Counted from the stretch's first letter, positions 17,306 to 26,213 are shown. The stretch is DNA of 64,000 nucleotides from Nocardia niwae NBRC 108934 = DSM 45340 (GCF_001613465.1 NZ_BDCK01000032.1:1-64000); one strand, 5' to 3'. Notes: generated from the sequence alone by a model not told the origin. Made by a program: numbers and translations.

Positions 17306-18625
17306 ATGACTACTGCTGTCGACAACACCTGTGCCGCCCTCGCCCGGGTCTCCGGTGACGAACTGCTCGTACCTCTGGTGCAGGGCGGAACCGCGACCTA
17401 CGCCAACTTCGACTACGCGGCGAGCGCACCGGCATTGACGCAGGTCACCGACCGAGTGCAGCAGCTGCTGCCGTTCTACGCCAGCGTGCATCGCGGCGCG
17501 GGCTACGCCTCCCGGATCTCCACCGAGTGCTACGAGGCCGCCCGCGGGTCGGTCTCCCGCTTCCTCGACGCCGCCGACGACCAGGTGGTGGTCTTCACCC
17601 GCAACACCACCGACTCGCTCAACCTGCTCGCATCCTGCGTGCCCGGCGACACCGTGGTCCTCGACATCGAGCACCACGCCAACTTCCTGCCCTGGACCAG
17701 GCAGGGCAGGCGCGTCGTGCAGGCCGCCGACACGGTCGAGGAGACCATCGGCAGGCTGGTCGCCGAACTGTGCAGCAGGCCGGTCGCATTGCTCGCGGTG
17801 ACCGGTGCGTCGAACGTGACCGGCGAGGTGCTGCCGCTGGAGCGGCTGGCAACCATCGCGCACCAGTGCGGCGCCCGGATCCTGGTGGACGCGGCCCAGC
17901 TGGCGCCGCATCGGCGGATCAGCCTGTGCGACACCGGAATCGACTACCTGGCGTTCTCCGGGCACAAGCTCTACGCGCCTTTCGGTGCGGGTGTGCTGGT
18001 AGGCAAGCGGGATTGGCTCGACGCAGCGCGGCCCTATCTGGCGGGCGGCGGCGCTGTCCGCGAGGTGCGCACCGACGAGGCCGAATGGGCGCTGGCGCCG
18101 CAGCGGCACGAAGCCGGGTCGCCGAACGTGCTCGGGGCCGCCGCGCTGGCCGCCGCCTGTGACGCGCTCTGTGCTATCGACGCCGAAACCCTTGCCGCGC
18201 ACGAACACCGGCTCGCCGACCGTCTCCGCGACGGCTTGGCCGCGATTCCCGGCGTCCAGCTGTTGCGCATCTGGACCGACGGCCTCGACTCCGTCGGCAT
18301 CGTCGCGTTCACCCTCGACGCTTTCGCCCCCGGCCACGTCGCCGCCTATCTCTCCGCCGAACACGGCATCGGCGTTCGCGATGGTCGCTTCTGCGCCCAC
18401 CCCCTGCTCACCCGCCTCGGCCTGGACGGCGCGCTGCGCGCCAGCATCGGCCTCGGCACCACCTCCGCCGACGTCGACCGCCTGATCGAGGCGGTCGCCA
18501 CCCTCGTGGCCACGGGCCCCGCCTGGAACTACGCCGCCGAGAACGGCGTATGGAACCCCACGCCGGAAACACGCCCCTTCACCTCCACCGCCCCCAGCGG
18601 CGCGGCCCCCTGCCTCGTCGGCTGA
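17306..18625 (+). CDS. Class V aminotransferase, SufS-type cysteine-desulfurase-like
   Basis: This 439-residue fold-type I PLP enzyme has the cofactor lysine in SGHKLYAPFG (about residue 225), DAAQLAPHR for the pyridine-nitrogen Asp, and the cofactor-contact IEHHANFLPW. Unlike many class V relatives it keeps a cysteine in the C-terminal loop (RFCAHPLL, about residue 363) where SufS-type desulfurases carry the persulfide Cys. A sulfur-removing activity on cysteine or a related thiol is therefore plausible. The SAM-IV riboswitch upstream ties it to methionine/SAM economy. An in-frame GTG sits directly before the ATG. No SufU or scaffold gene is adjacent. Confidence 0.82.
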   Translation: MTTAVDNTCAALARVSGDELLVPLVQGGTATYANFDYAASAPALTQVTDRVQQLLPFYASVHRGAGYASRISTECYEAARGSVSRFLDAADDQVVVFTRNTTDSLNLLASCVPGDTVVLDIEHHANFLPWTRQGRRVVQAADTVEETIGRLVAELCSRPVALLAVTGASNVTGEVLPLERLATIAHQCGARILVDAAQLAPHRRISLCDTGIDYLAFSGHKLYAPFGAGVLVGKRDWLDAARPYLAGGGAVREVRTDEAEWALAPQRHEAGSPNVLGAAALAAACDALCAIDAETLAAHEHRLADRLRDGLAAIPGVQLLRIWTDGLDSVGIVAFTLDAFAPGHVAAYLSAEHGIGVRDGRFCAHPLLTRLGLDGALRASIGLGTTSADVDRLIEAVATLVATGPAWNYAAENGVWNPTPETRPFTSTAPSGAAPCLVG

Positions 18626-18643
18626 AACCGCGCTCGCCGCGGG

Positions 18644-19195
18644 TCAGCTGCCCAGCGCGGTCGGCCGGTAGTAGCGCCCGTTGTAGTACAGCAGTGGTGC
18701 GGCGGCGGGCTTCTCGTCGGTGTTGTCGTGTACCCGGGTGACCAGGCCGACGACGAAGGTGTGATCACCGATGGGAATCAGCTGGTGCACGGTGGCGCGC
18801 AGCCAGATGGGGGTGCCGTGCAGGACCGGTTCGCCGGTGTCCAGGGTGGTCCACAGGCTGCGGTCGGTGAAGCGTTCCTCGGCGGTGCGGGAGAACCGGT
18901 GGGCCAGGTGCTGTTGGTGTTCGCCGAGAAAGTGGATGACCACCGACGCGGCGTCGAGCATGGCGGACAGGCTGGAGGAGGTGTGCGCGATGTTGAACGA
19001 CACCAGCGGCGGGTCCAGCGACAGCGAGGCGAAGGAGGTCGCGGTGAAGCCGACCGGCCCCCGCGGCGAAGACAGCGTGACGACGGTGACGCCTGCCGGG
19101 TAATGGCGCATGGAGGCGCGATACTGCTCCGCGGTGATACCGCTCAGATCATCGGGGACCCGCAGATCGGTCTCGGGTCGTGGTGCGTCGGTCAC
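18644..19195 (-). CDS. Flavin reductase-like, FMN-binding split-barrel protein
   Basis: This 183-residue protein of the flavin reductase-like domain family supplies reduced FMN or FAD to a partner monooxygenase. Landmarks are YRASMRHYPAGVTVVT near the start, GFTATSFASLSLDPPLVSFN for flavin binding, and FTDRSLWTTLDTGEPVLHGTPIWL in the middle. It is convergent with the SAM-IV-controlled aminotransferase, 18 bp apart, so it is not in that transcription unit. No obvious monooxygenase partner is adjacent. GTG start. Confidence 0.85.
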   Translation of the reverse strand: MTDAPRPETDLRVPDDLSGITAEQYRASMRHYPAGVTVVTLSSPRGPVGFTATSFASLSLDPPLVSFNIAHTSSSLSAMLDAASVVIHFLGEHQQHLAHRFSRTAEERFTDRSLWTTLDTGEPVLHGTPIWLRATVHQLIPIGDHTFVVGLVTRVHDNTDEKPAAAPLLYYNGRYYRPTALGS

Positions 19196-19322
19196 CTCAC
19201 GAAACTACGCCCGCGTCCCGGCCCGCGGGTGTGGCATACCTCGCCTCGATGGTCGGCGCGACGCGGATCGGCGATCTCGCGCGCGGGAATCGCCGTGCGG
19301 CGTCCGGCATGATTCGCGCGCG

Positions 19323-19799
19323 TCAGTCGACGTCGATGGGCAGACCCGCCGTGATCCGCAGCAACTCCGGGAACGAGGTGCGGAAGACGGTGCTCGGATG
19401 CCCGCCCGCGGCCCAGATCTCCCGGTGATGCGCCAGCGCGTTGTCCACCCAGGTGGGCAGGTTGGTCGGGTGGCCGACCGGTGCGACGCCGCCGATGGGC
19501 TGGCCGGTCACTCGGTGCACCATGTCGGCGGGGGCACGCGTGAGCGTTCCGTCCAGGCGCGCGCCGGTCTTCGTCAAATCGACCTGATGCGCCCCCGAGA
19601 CCAGCAGTAACACCGGGTCGTCGTCGAGCAGGAACACCAGGGACTTCGTGATCGCCCCCACGTCGACGCCGAGCGCACGCGCGGCGTCCGCGGCGGTATG
19701 TGTCGGCTCCGGTTGGGCGACGATGAGCCCGTGGTGTCCTCGGGAGATGAGGGTGTCCGCGACCCGGCAGGCGACCGGTGGCAATGACGACCTGCGCAT
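19323..19799 (-). CDS. YbaK/EbsC-family aminoacyl-tRNA deacylase
   Basis: This 158-residue protein has the YbaK/EbsC fold used to edit mischarged tRNA (Cys-tRNA-Pro or Ala-tRNA-Pro). The family's catalytic lysine is in GAITKSLVF (about residue 52), and later motifs GGVAPVGH and WAAGGHPSTVF match. It is a free-standing editing factor rather than part of a prolyl-tRNA synthetase. Substrate preference among YbaK, ProX and related groups cannot be decided here. Confidence 0.85.
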   Translation of the reverse strand: MRRSSLPPVACRVADTLISRGHHGLIVAQPEPTHTAADAARALGVDVGAITKSLVFLLDDDPVLLLVSGAHQVDLTKTGARLDGTLTRAPADMVHRVTGQPIGGVAPVGHPTNLPTWVDNALAHHREIWAAGGHPSTVFRTSFPELLRITAGLPIDVD

Positions 19800-19853
19800 C
19801 TCACCAGGGTAGAGCGAGTGCGGACGGTATGCCGGGCGAGTCGCGCGGCCCGT

Positions 19854-20174
19854 TCAGTATTCCGGGTAACCCTCCCGCGGGCCGAGCATCCCGGCGATCT
19901 GCACGCGGGTGATGCGCGCGAGTTCCGTCACGTCGCGCGCGGAGACCGTCTCGTGCGCAACGGCTTCGAAGGCGCGCTCGAGATCCCGCTGGGACAGTGC
20001 GAGCAGTTCGACGTCCGCCATGTTCAGCAGCGCGTCGTGATCCGGATAGGGCCGGGCGTCGGCCAGTCTCTCCGCCCACGTGACGTTGCAGCAGCATTCG
20101 TAGAGTGCGTGAATCGCGCGACCGCGCGGCAATTCGTTGAACCGGTCCAGGCCGATTCCCCGGTGCATCAGCAT
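19854..20174 (-). CDS. Short OHCU-decarboxylase-like protein
   Basis: This 106-residue protein resembles the N-terminal helices of OHCU decarboxylase (a late step in urate breakdown): LDRFNELPRGRA, then CCNVTWAERLADARPYPDHDALL. It continues directly into a helix like that family's C-terminus (ARITRVQIAGMLG). Full-length enzymes are about 160-170 residues; this one lacks the HPxIG stretch with the catalytic His and the middle helices. ATG at 20174 with GGAGAAG about 4 nt upstream. No other purine-catabolism gene is nearby. It may be a non-catalytic derivative or an internally deleted relic. Confidence 0.55.
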   Translation of the reverse strand: MLMHRGIGLDRFNELPRGRAIHALYECCCNVTWAERLADARPYPDHDALLNMADVELLALSQRDLERAFEAVAHETVSARDVTELARITRVQIAGMLGPREGYPEY

Positions 20175-20366
20175 GAGCTTCTCCGAACCCGATGACTGAG
20201 GTTTGCCGATGGGACAATGATCCGCCGCCGCCGCGGCCGGGAACCAGCGCGCCGCCGGGAAATTTGCACAGGATTTACACGCTATGCGATCTTCCCGGCG
20301 AGTCCTGCGGCCACGCGCCGACCGGGTCGGGACACGGGCTTCAGTTTGTCTCGATACGCTGTACAA

Positions 20367-21188
20367 ATGACTGATTGGCAGGCTTTCACCGTCGAAACCA
20401 AGGATCATGTCGCGCAGGTGACGTTGATCGGGCCCGGCAAGGGCAACGCGATGGGTCCCGACTTCTGGCGCGAGCTGCCGGAAGTGTTCCAGGCGCTGGA
20501 CGCCGATCCCGAGGTGCGGGCGATCGTGCTGACCGGCTCGGGCAAGCACTTCTCCTACGGTCTGGACCTGCCCGCGATGAGCGGCACGTTCGGTGCGTTG
20601 CTGGCCGATCGCGCGCTGGCCGCGCCGCGCACCGACTTCCTCACCGAGGTGCGCAACATGCAGGCCTCGATCACGGCCGTGGCGGACTGCCGCAAGCCGG
20701 TGATCGCGGCGGTGTCCGGCTGGTGCATCGGCGGTGGCCTGGACCTCATCGCGGCGGCCGACCTCCGCTATGCCAGCGCGGAGGCCAAGTTCAGCCTCCG
20801 TGAGGCCAAGGTCGCGATCGTGGCCGACGTCGGTTCGCTGCACCGGCTGCCCGGCATCATCGGCGAGGGGCACCTGCGTGAGCTCGCCTACACCGGCAAG
20901 GACATCGACGCCGCCCGCGCCGAGAAGATCGGCCTGGTCAACGACGTCTTCCCGGATCAGGAGGCGGTGCTGGGCGCGGCGCACGCCACCGCACGCGAGA
21001 TCGCCGCGAACCCGCCGCTGGTGGTGCAGGGCGTCAAGGATGTGCTGGATCAGCGACGCAAGGACGAGATCGCCGCGGGCCTGCGCTACGTCTCCGCGTG
21101 GAATGCCGCCTTCCTGCCCTCGGAGGATCTCACCGAGGCGATCAAGGCCGTCTTCGAGAAGCGCGCGCCCGAATTCCGCGGCCGGTGA
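20367..21188 (+). CDS. Crotonase, probable delta3,5-delta2,4-dienoyl-CoA isomerase
   Basis: This 273-residue crotonase-fold enzyme acts in beta-oxidation of unsaturated fatty acids. The oxyanion-hole motif is near GKHFSYGLDLPAM and the second at SGWCIGGGLDLIAAADLRYAS. The acidic pair in REAKVAIVADVGSLHRLP matches the catalytic Glu and Asp of eukaryotic dienoyl-CoA isomerase (ECH1) rather than the Glu pair of hydratases. Mycobacterial EchA21 is the likely counterpart. ATG at 20367; the frame stays open to 20217 without a better start. Monocistronic here. Confidence 0.88.
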   Translation: MTDWQAFTVETKDHVAQVTLIGPGKGNAMGPDFWRELPEVFQALDADPEVRAIVLTGSGKHFSYGLDLPAMSGTFGALLADRALAAPRTDFLTEVRNMQASITAVADCRKPVIAAVSGWCIGGGLDLIAAADLRYASAEAKFSLREAKVAIVADVGSLHRLPGIIGEGHLRELAYTGKDIDAARAEKIGLVNDVFPDQEAVLGAAHATAREIAANPPLVVQGVKDVLDQRRKDEIAAGLRYVSAWNAAFLPSEDLTEAIKAVFEKRAPEFRGR

Positions 21189-21195
21189 CACCGGC

Positions 21196-21223
21196 GGCGC
21201 GCCCGCAATAGGGCGAGCGCGCC
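21196..21223 (+). terminator. Possible terminator after the crotonase gene
   Basis: A 7-bp perfect stem (GGCGCGC with GCGCGCC) lies 8 bp after the stop, with further pairing inside the loop. There is no T-tract, so confidence is modest. Confidence 0.35.
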
Positions 21224-21376
21224 CTGCCGAGCCCCCAAGGGTGGGTATCGAGGGTGGGCAAGGTGATTCGCCTCAGGGTCGCCTTGTCCTCACCCTAGGG
21301 GTGGCTGTGTGCGGCGCCGATCGTCCATATCGTTTGGGACGTCGGAAATTTCGCCTCGCATTCAGGAGCAAGAACA

Positions 21377-21619
21377 ATGCGTATCAAGTCCTTCCTCGCC
21401 GCTGGTCTGCTGGCCACCGCTGCCGTCGCCGGGGTGTCGACGGCTGCTTCGGCCTCGGCCGCGCCGGTCTACCACGAGGTCGCCTACGGCGGCACCTACG
21501 TCGGCACCTACGCCACCCTGAGCGCGTGCCGGGCCGACGGCGAGTCGCCGAGCACCGGCGGCTACTACTGGGAGTGCATCGAGTCCTGGGACGGCTGGGA
21601 CCTGTACATCTACTACTGA
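21377..21619 (+). CDS. Small secreted protein of unknown function
   Basis: The 80-residue product begins with a textbook signal peptide: basic MRIKS, a hydrophobic Ala/Leu core and an Ala-rich cleavage region near residue 28. The mature peptide of about 52 residues is aromatic-rich (many Tyr and Trp) with two cysteines that could pair outside the cell. AGGAGC lies upstream of the ATG. I recognise no domain. A terminator hairpin follows directly, so it is a single-gene transcript. Confidence 0.7.
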   Translation: MRIKSFLAAGLLATAAVAGVSTAASASAAPVYHEVAYGGTYVGTYATLSACRADGESPSTGGYYWECIESWDGWDLYIYY

Positions 21620-21634
21620 GCCACCTGTCACCGA

Positions 21635-21667
21635 GAAGGGGCATCCGGTATCCGGGTGTCCCTTTTC
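21635..21667 (+). terminator. Terminator of the small secreted-protein gene
   Basis: A stem of about 13 bp with G-T wobbles around a TAT loop starts 16 bp after the stop codon; its descending arm ends in CCCTTTTC, giving a partial T-run. Confidence 0.6.
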
Positions 21668-21689
21668 GCCTTTCGCACCGCGAACGAAA

Positions 21690-21724
21690 GAGCGGGGAGT
21701 CCGTGTCGACCGGACTCCCCGCTC
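21690..21724 (-). terminator. Terminator of ppa
   Basis: A 14-bp perfect stem (GAGCGGGGAGTCCG and its complement) around a 7-nt loop lies 20 bp beyond the ppa stop. On the minus strand it is followed by a short T-rich stretch. It may also stop read-through from the other side. Confidence 0.7.
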
Positions 21725-21744
21725 TCGTTGTGCCCGAGAGGCTT

Positions 21745-22236
21745 TCAGTGCCCGCCCTGGTCCTTCAGGCGCTGGATGGACGCTTCCACCTCGGCCTCGG
21801 CCTCGGCCCGTCCGACCCACTCCGAGCCCTTGACGAACTTGCCGGGCTCCAGATCCTTGTAGCGCTCGAAGAAGTGCTTGATCGCGGCCAGTTCGAACTC
21901 CGGGACGTCCTTCAGATCCTGGATGTGGTCCCAGCGCGGGTCGCCCGCGGGCACGCACAGGATCTTGTCGTCGCCACCCGCCTCGTCGACCATCTTGTAC
22001 ATCGCGACCGGGCGGGCCTCGACGATCACGCCGGGGAACACCGAATCGGGCAGCAGGACCAGCGCGTCCAGCGGGTCGCCGTCCTCGCCGAGGGTGTTCT
22101 CGATGTAGCCGTAGTCGGCGGGATAGACCATGGACGTGTACAGGAACCGGTCGAGCCGGACCCGGCCGGTCTCGTGATCGACCTCGTACTTGTTCCGGGA
22201 ACCCTTGGGGATCTCGATGGTGACGTCGAACTCCAC
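21745..22236 (-). CDS. ppa: Inorganic pyrophosphatase
   Basis: This 163-residue family I soluble pyrophosphatase hydrolyses PPi and so pulls nucleotide-polymerising and activating reactions forward. It opens with VEFDVTIEIPKGSRNKYEVD; the metal and phosphate residues lie in YPADYGYIENT and EDGDPLDALVL. Length matches the bacterial hexameric enzyme. GTG start at 22236 with AAGGAG 6 nt upstream. It is divergent from the dacB-like gene, the same arrangement as Rv3628/Rv3627c in M. tuberculosis. Confidence 0.96.
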   Translation of the reverse strand: MEFDVTIEIPKGSRNKYEVDHETGRVRLDRFLYTSMVYPADYGYIENTLGEDGDPLDALVLLPDSVFPGVIVEARPVAMYKMVDEAGGDDKILCVPAGDPRWDHIQDLKDVPEFELAAIKHFFERYKDLEPGKFVKGSEWVGRAEAEAEVEASIQRLKDQGGH

Positions 22237-22431
22237 GCCATCTCCTTCGTGCATCGGGGCCGAGCTCGGCGACTCGGCTGCTTTCGGCGACTGCCGACTC
22301 GGCCGCTGCGGAGTGTGCCGACTCGCCAGGTTGTTCGGGGGAACGTTTGCGCAACGAGGATAGTGTGGTCGGCGGGGACATGGGTGCGGCAGGCGGCTGC
22401 TGCGGGAATCGGTCAGGAGAGCGGCGGCGAC

Positions 22432-23892
22432 GTGTTTGGTGGCAACGAGAACATCGGTGGGCTGGCCGCCCGGCGGCGCCGCAACAGATGGATCTGGATC
22501 TCGAGCACGGTGGTCGTACTGATCGTCGCCGCCGCCGTGGCGCTGCTCGCGGTACGCCCGTGGACCGCCGAATTCCGGCACGGCGGCCTCACCGTCGCCG
22601 CGCCGCCCGATCCGGTCGAGCCGTCGCCACAGGTCGGCCCGGCGCGGTCCACCGAGTCCGTGCCGAGTCCGGCGGGGATCGCCGCGGCTCTGGCCCCGGT
22701 GATCGCCAACCCGGACCTCGGCGCGTTCGCCGGGCAGGTGACCGACGCGGGCAGCGGGACGGTGCTGTGGAGCGGCGACGCGAACCGGCCGATGATCCCG
22801 TCGTCCACCGCGAAGATCCTCACCACCGCGGCGGCCTTGCTCACCCTGCCCGCGGAGCACCGGGTGACCACGAAGGTCGTCGCCGGCGCGGCCCCGAACG
22901 AGGTGGTGCTGGTCGGCGGCGGCGATCCCACGCTCACCGCGCAGCCGGACGGCAAGGGGTACTACCCGAAGGGGCCGCGGCTGTCCGATCTGGTCGGCCA
23001 GATCAAGTCCGCGGGCCGCGCGGTGGACACGATCGTGGTCGACACCTCCGCCTACACCGGCCCGACCATGGCACAGGGCTGGGATCCGGTCGACATCCCC
23101 GAGGGTTCCATCGCCCCGATCGAGCCGGTGATGATCGACGGCGGCCGCTTGCAGCCGCTCGTCGAGTACTCGCCGCGCACCGCCACCCCCGCACTGGACG
23201 CGGCGCGTCGGCTCGCGACCGATCTGGGGCTGGACCCCGCCAAGGTCAGGACGGGTGTCGCGCCCGCGGGCGCCGCCGAGATCGCTTCCGTGCAATCGGC
23301 GCCGCTGCGCGACCGGCTGCGCGACATGATGGTGTACTCCGACAACGTGCTGGCCGAGGCGATCGGCCGGGAGATCGCCACCGCTACCGGCGGTGCGGCG
23401 TCCTTCGCCGGTGGGGTCACCGCGGTGCGCACGGCGCTGAGCAACGCCGGTTTCGATCTGACCGGGCTGGATATGCACGACAGCAGCGGGCTTTCGGTCG
23501 ACGACCGGATTCCCGCGCGGTTGCTCGACCGCGTCGTGGCGACCGCGGCCGCACCCACCGGCGCGACGGCGGTGCAGCCGGCCGGTACCAAGGCCAAACC
23601 CGAGAACAACCGTGTGGCGGCCACCCTGGCGCCGATGCTCGACGCCCTGCCGGTCGCCGGCGCGACGGGGTCGCTGACCAGCCGCTACGTGACCCGGGAT
23701 CGCCAGGGCGCGGGCTGGGTGCGCGCGAAGACCGGAACTCTCTCGGTCTCCAGCGCGTTGGTCGGATATGTGCTGGACGCCGATGGGCGGGTGCTGACCT
23801 TCGCTCTGATGTCGAACGATCGACCGCCGGAGGCGAGCAGGCCCGCGTTGGACGCGATCGCAGGCACGCTGCGAAACTGTGGATGCTCCTGA
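22432..23892 (+). CDS. dacB: D-alanyl-D-alanine carboxypeptidase/endopeptidase (PBP4 type)
   Basis: This 486-residue penicillin-binding protein of the PBP4/DacB class trims or cleaves peptidoglycan peptides outside the membrane. An N-terminal anchor (about 20-43) is followed by a low-complexity Pro-rich spacer. The three active-site motifs are present: STAK within PSSTAKIL, YSDN, and KTG within AKTGTLS. The large insert between motifs 1 and 2 is typical of the class. GTG start with AGGAGA about 10 nt upstream. It is the first gene of a run into the metalloprotease, tilS and hpt. Confidence 0.92.
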   Translation: MFGGNENIGGLAARRRRNRWIWISSTVVVLIVAAAVALLAVRPWTAEFRHGGLTVAAPPDPVEPSPQVGPARSTESVPSPAGIAAALAPVIANPDLGAFAGQVTDAGSGTVLWSGDANRPMIPSSTAKILTTAAALLTLPAEHRVTTKVVAGAAPNEVVLVGGGDPTLTAQPDGKGYYPKGPRLSDLVGQIKSAGRAVDTIVVDTSAYTGPTMAQGWDPVDIPEGSIAPIEPVMIDGGRLQPLVEYSPRTATPALDAARRLATDLGLDPAKVRTGVAPAGAAEIASVQSAPLRDRLRDMMVYSDNVLAEAIGREIATATGGAASFAGGVTAVRTALSNAGFDLTGLDMHDSSGLSVDDRIPARLLDRVVATAAAPTGATAVQPAGTKAKPENNRVAATLAPMLDALPVAGATGSLTSRYVTRDRQGAGWVRAKTGTLSVSSALVGYVLDADGRVLTFALMSNDRPPEASRPALDAIAGTLRNCGCS

Positions 23893-23905
23893 CGGGTGGT
23901 TGATC

Positions 23906-25015
23906 ATGACCCAGCAAGGTTCCGAGACAGCCGAATTCGGCTCCGCCGGCGCGGACGAGCGGCGCAAGGGCCGCTCGGGTCTGTCCGGTGTGGTCGATTG
24001 GCGTCTGGCCGCGAGAACCGGCTCCGCCTTGGTGCCCGCCGGTCCGCGCACGTCGCGCTATTCGGCCGAACAGGTGGTCGCCGAACTCGCCGAGTCCTCG
24101 GTGCGGGCCGAGGGGCCGGTTCGCGAGGTCAGCGGGTTGCTGGACGACCGGCCGGTCCCGGCTGCCCGCATCGTCGACCGTCCCGGCTGGATCACGGCCG
24201 CCGCCGACTCGATGGCCCAGCTCACCGGGACCGGCGAGGCCCGGTTCGACCGCAAGCTGCTGGCGGGTAAACCCGCGGGGGTGCAGGCGGGCGCCATGCT
24301 CGCCTTCCTCTCCACCGCGATCCTCGGTCAATATGACCCGTTCACGGGTCCGGACGGCACTCTGCTGCTGGTCGCGCCGAACATCGTGGCGGTCGAACGG
24401 GCGCTCGGGGTGTCGCCGAGCGATTTCCGGCTATGGGTGTGCCTGCACGAGGTGACCCACCGGGTGCAGTTCTCCTCCGCGCCCTGGCTCGGCGACTACA
24501 TGCGCGCCAACGTCGAGGTGCTCGGCGAGGCCGGTGACGAGCCGCTGAGCGACATGCTGTCGCGCCTGGTCGACGAGGTGCGCGATCGCCGGCGCGGGAC
24601 CACCCCCGGCGACCCGGCCGCGCGCGGCGTGGTCGGCCTGCTGCGCGCCACCCAGGCCCCGCCGCAGCGCGCGGCGCTGGACCGCCTGCTCATGCTCGGC
24701 ACCCTGCTGGAGGGACACGCCGATCACGTCATGGATGCGGTCGGTCCCGCGGTCGTGCCGTCGGTCGAGCAGATCCGCACCGCGTTCGACCAGCGGCGCA
24801 GGCGTCCGACGAACCCGGTGCAACGCATTCTGCGCGCGCTGCTCGGCGTGGACGCGAAGGTCGCCCAGTACGTGCGCGGCAAGAAGTTCGTGGACGAAGT
24901 GGTCGCCACCGTCGGGATGACGCGATTCAACACGGTGTGGACCGACGCCGAGACGCTGCCGCGCACCGACGAGATCGAGCACCCGCAGCGCTGGATCGAG
25001 CGCGTGCCGGCCTGA
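23906..25015 (+). CDS. Zinc-dependent metalloprotease-like protein, DUF2342 family
   Basis: This 369-residue protein of the actinobacterial DUF2342 family has a zincin motif HEVTH (about residue 178) and the downstream LEGHADHVMD with further candidate ligands. The family has been annotated as associated with coenzyme F420 biosynthesis, but the role is not established. It corresponds to Rv3626c, which keeps the same place between dacB and tilS. An upstream ATG at 23879 overlaps the dacB end; the ATG at 23906 is preferred on distance but has a weak ribosome-binding site. Confidence 0.85.
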   Translation: MTQQGSETAEFGSAGADERRKGRSGLSGVVDWRLAARTGSALVPAGPRTSRYSAEQVVAELAESSVRAEGPVREVSGLLDDRPVPAARIVDRPGWITAAADSMAQLTGTGEARFDRKLLAGKPAGVQAGAMLAFLSTAILGQYDPFTGPDGTLLLVAPNIVAVERALGVSPSDFRLWVCLHEVTHRVQFSSAPWLGDYMRANVEVLGEAGDEPLSDMLSRLVDEVRDRRRGTTPGDPAARGVVGLLRATQAPPQRAALDRLLMLGTLLEGHADHVMDAVGPAVVPSVEQIRTAFDQRRRRPTNPVQRILRALLGVDAKVAQYVRGKKFVDEVVATVGMTRFNTVWTDAETLPRTDEIEHPQRWIERVPA

Positions 25016-25072
25016 GCGGTTCCGCGCCCCGGCGGTGGTCCGCCGCAGGCGGCCGACCGGTAGGCTGCGCCC

Positions 25073-26212
25073 ATGGGGCGTGCGCCAGGAACGACACCCG
25101 GGCGCTTCGGGTCGGAGACCGGGTCTTCCGGTTCCGTGCGCCCACCCGCGCCCGCCGCAGGCCCCGGCCGGCTGCCCGAGACCGTCGCCGTGCTCGCCGT
25201 CCGCAGGGCGGTCCGCGATTGGCTGGGCAGGTTCGGGCCGCGTGACACCGAGGAGCAGGCGGTCGCGGTCGCGCTGTCCGGTGGCGCGGATTCGCTGGCC
25301 CTCACCGCGGCGGCGGTGGTGGAGACGAACGCGGTGGACGCGCTGGTAATCGATCATCGCCTGCAACCCGGCTCCGGCGCCGTCGCCGCCGAGGCGGCGG
25401 CACAGGCACTGGCCCTGGGCTGCCGGTCCGCGCGCGTGCTCGCGGTCCAGGTCGGCACCGAGGGCGGGCTGGAAGCCGCCGCGCGCCGGGCCCGTTACGC
25501 CGCGCTGGACTCGGTGCGCGCGGGGCTGTCGGTGCTGCTCGGCCACACCCTCGACGACCAGGCCGAAACAGTGCTGCTCGGCCTAGCGCGCGGCTCCGGT
25601 GGCCGCTCGATCCAAGGAATGGCCGCCTGCGCCGAGCCGTGGGGGCGGCCGCTGCTCGGCGTGCGCCGGGACACCACCCGGCAGATGTGCGCCGACCTGG
25701 GCGTGACGCCGCACGACGATCCGCACAACGCGGCGCCGGAGTTCACCAGGGTCCGGCTGCGCACCGAGGTGCTGCCGCTGTTGGAGCAGATCCTCGGCGG
25801 CGGTGTGGCCCCCGCGCTGGCGCGCACGGCCGAGCAATTGCGGGAGGACGGCGCGGTGCTGGACGTGCTCGCCGCCGACCTGCGGCACACCGCCGGTGAT
25901 GGGCAGACGCTGATCATCGAGACCCTCGCCACTGCGCCCGCCGCCCTGCGGAAACGGGCGATCCGGGCATGGCTGCTCGACAACGGTGCGAAAGCCCTGA
26001 CCACTAAGCATTTACAGGCAGTCGACGAACTGGTTACGGCTTGGCGCGGGCAGGGCGGCGTCGCGGTCGGCGGAGGAAGGCCGGGTAGCAGGTTGGTCGC
26101 CGGGCGCGAACATGGCAGGCTGACACTGCGGCTGGGCGAGGACGGCATCGGACCGATGACGCAGACCGAACCGGCCGAACGGGCTCACCACCACGGAAGG
26201 GAATCCAGCTGA
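25073..26212 (+). CDS. tilS: tRNA(Ile)-lysidine synthase
   Basis: This cytosolic enzyme attaches lysine to C34 of the CAU anticodon of tRNA-Ile, using ATP, so that AUA is read correctly. The PP-loop SGGADS (about 65-70) binds ATP; IDHRLQ and GHTLDDQAET are further family motifs. At 379 residues with an extra Pro/Gly-rich N-terminus of about 30 residues, the true start could lie slightly downstream. The stop is 1 bp before the hpt start, so they form one operon. Confidence 0.94.
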   Translation: MGRAPGTTPGRFGSETGSSGSVRPPAPAAGPGRLPETVAVLAVRRAVRDWLGRFGPRDTEEQAVAVALSGGADSLALTAAAVVETNAVDALVIDHRLQPGSGAVAAEAAAQALALGCRSARVLAVQVGTEGGLEAAARRARYAALDSVRAGLSVLLGHTLDDQAETVLLGLARGSGGRSIQGMAACAEPWGRPLLGVRRDTTRQMCADLGVTPHDDPHNAAPEFTRVRLRTEVLPLLEQILGGGVAPALARTAEQLREDGAVLDVLAADLRHTAGDGQTLIIETLATAPAALRKRAIRAWLLDNGAKALTTKHLQAVDELVTAWRGQGGVAVGGGRPGSRLVAGREHGRLTLRLGEDGIGPMTQTEPAERAHHHGRESS

Positions 26213-26213
26213 C

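Noticed and set aside
22262..22330. Repeated CGACTCGGC-like words between ppa and dacB
   Set aside because: Copies are short and irregularly spaced. They could form weak stems but I cannot separate them from GC-rich background.
20734..22431. Very long N-terminal extension of the dacB frame
   Set aside because: The frame happens to be open through the crotonase and secreted-protein genes and across antisense ppa. A GTG with a good ribosome-binding site at 22432 and a membrane anchor give the real start.
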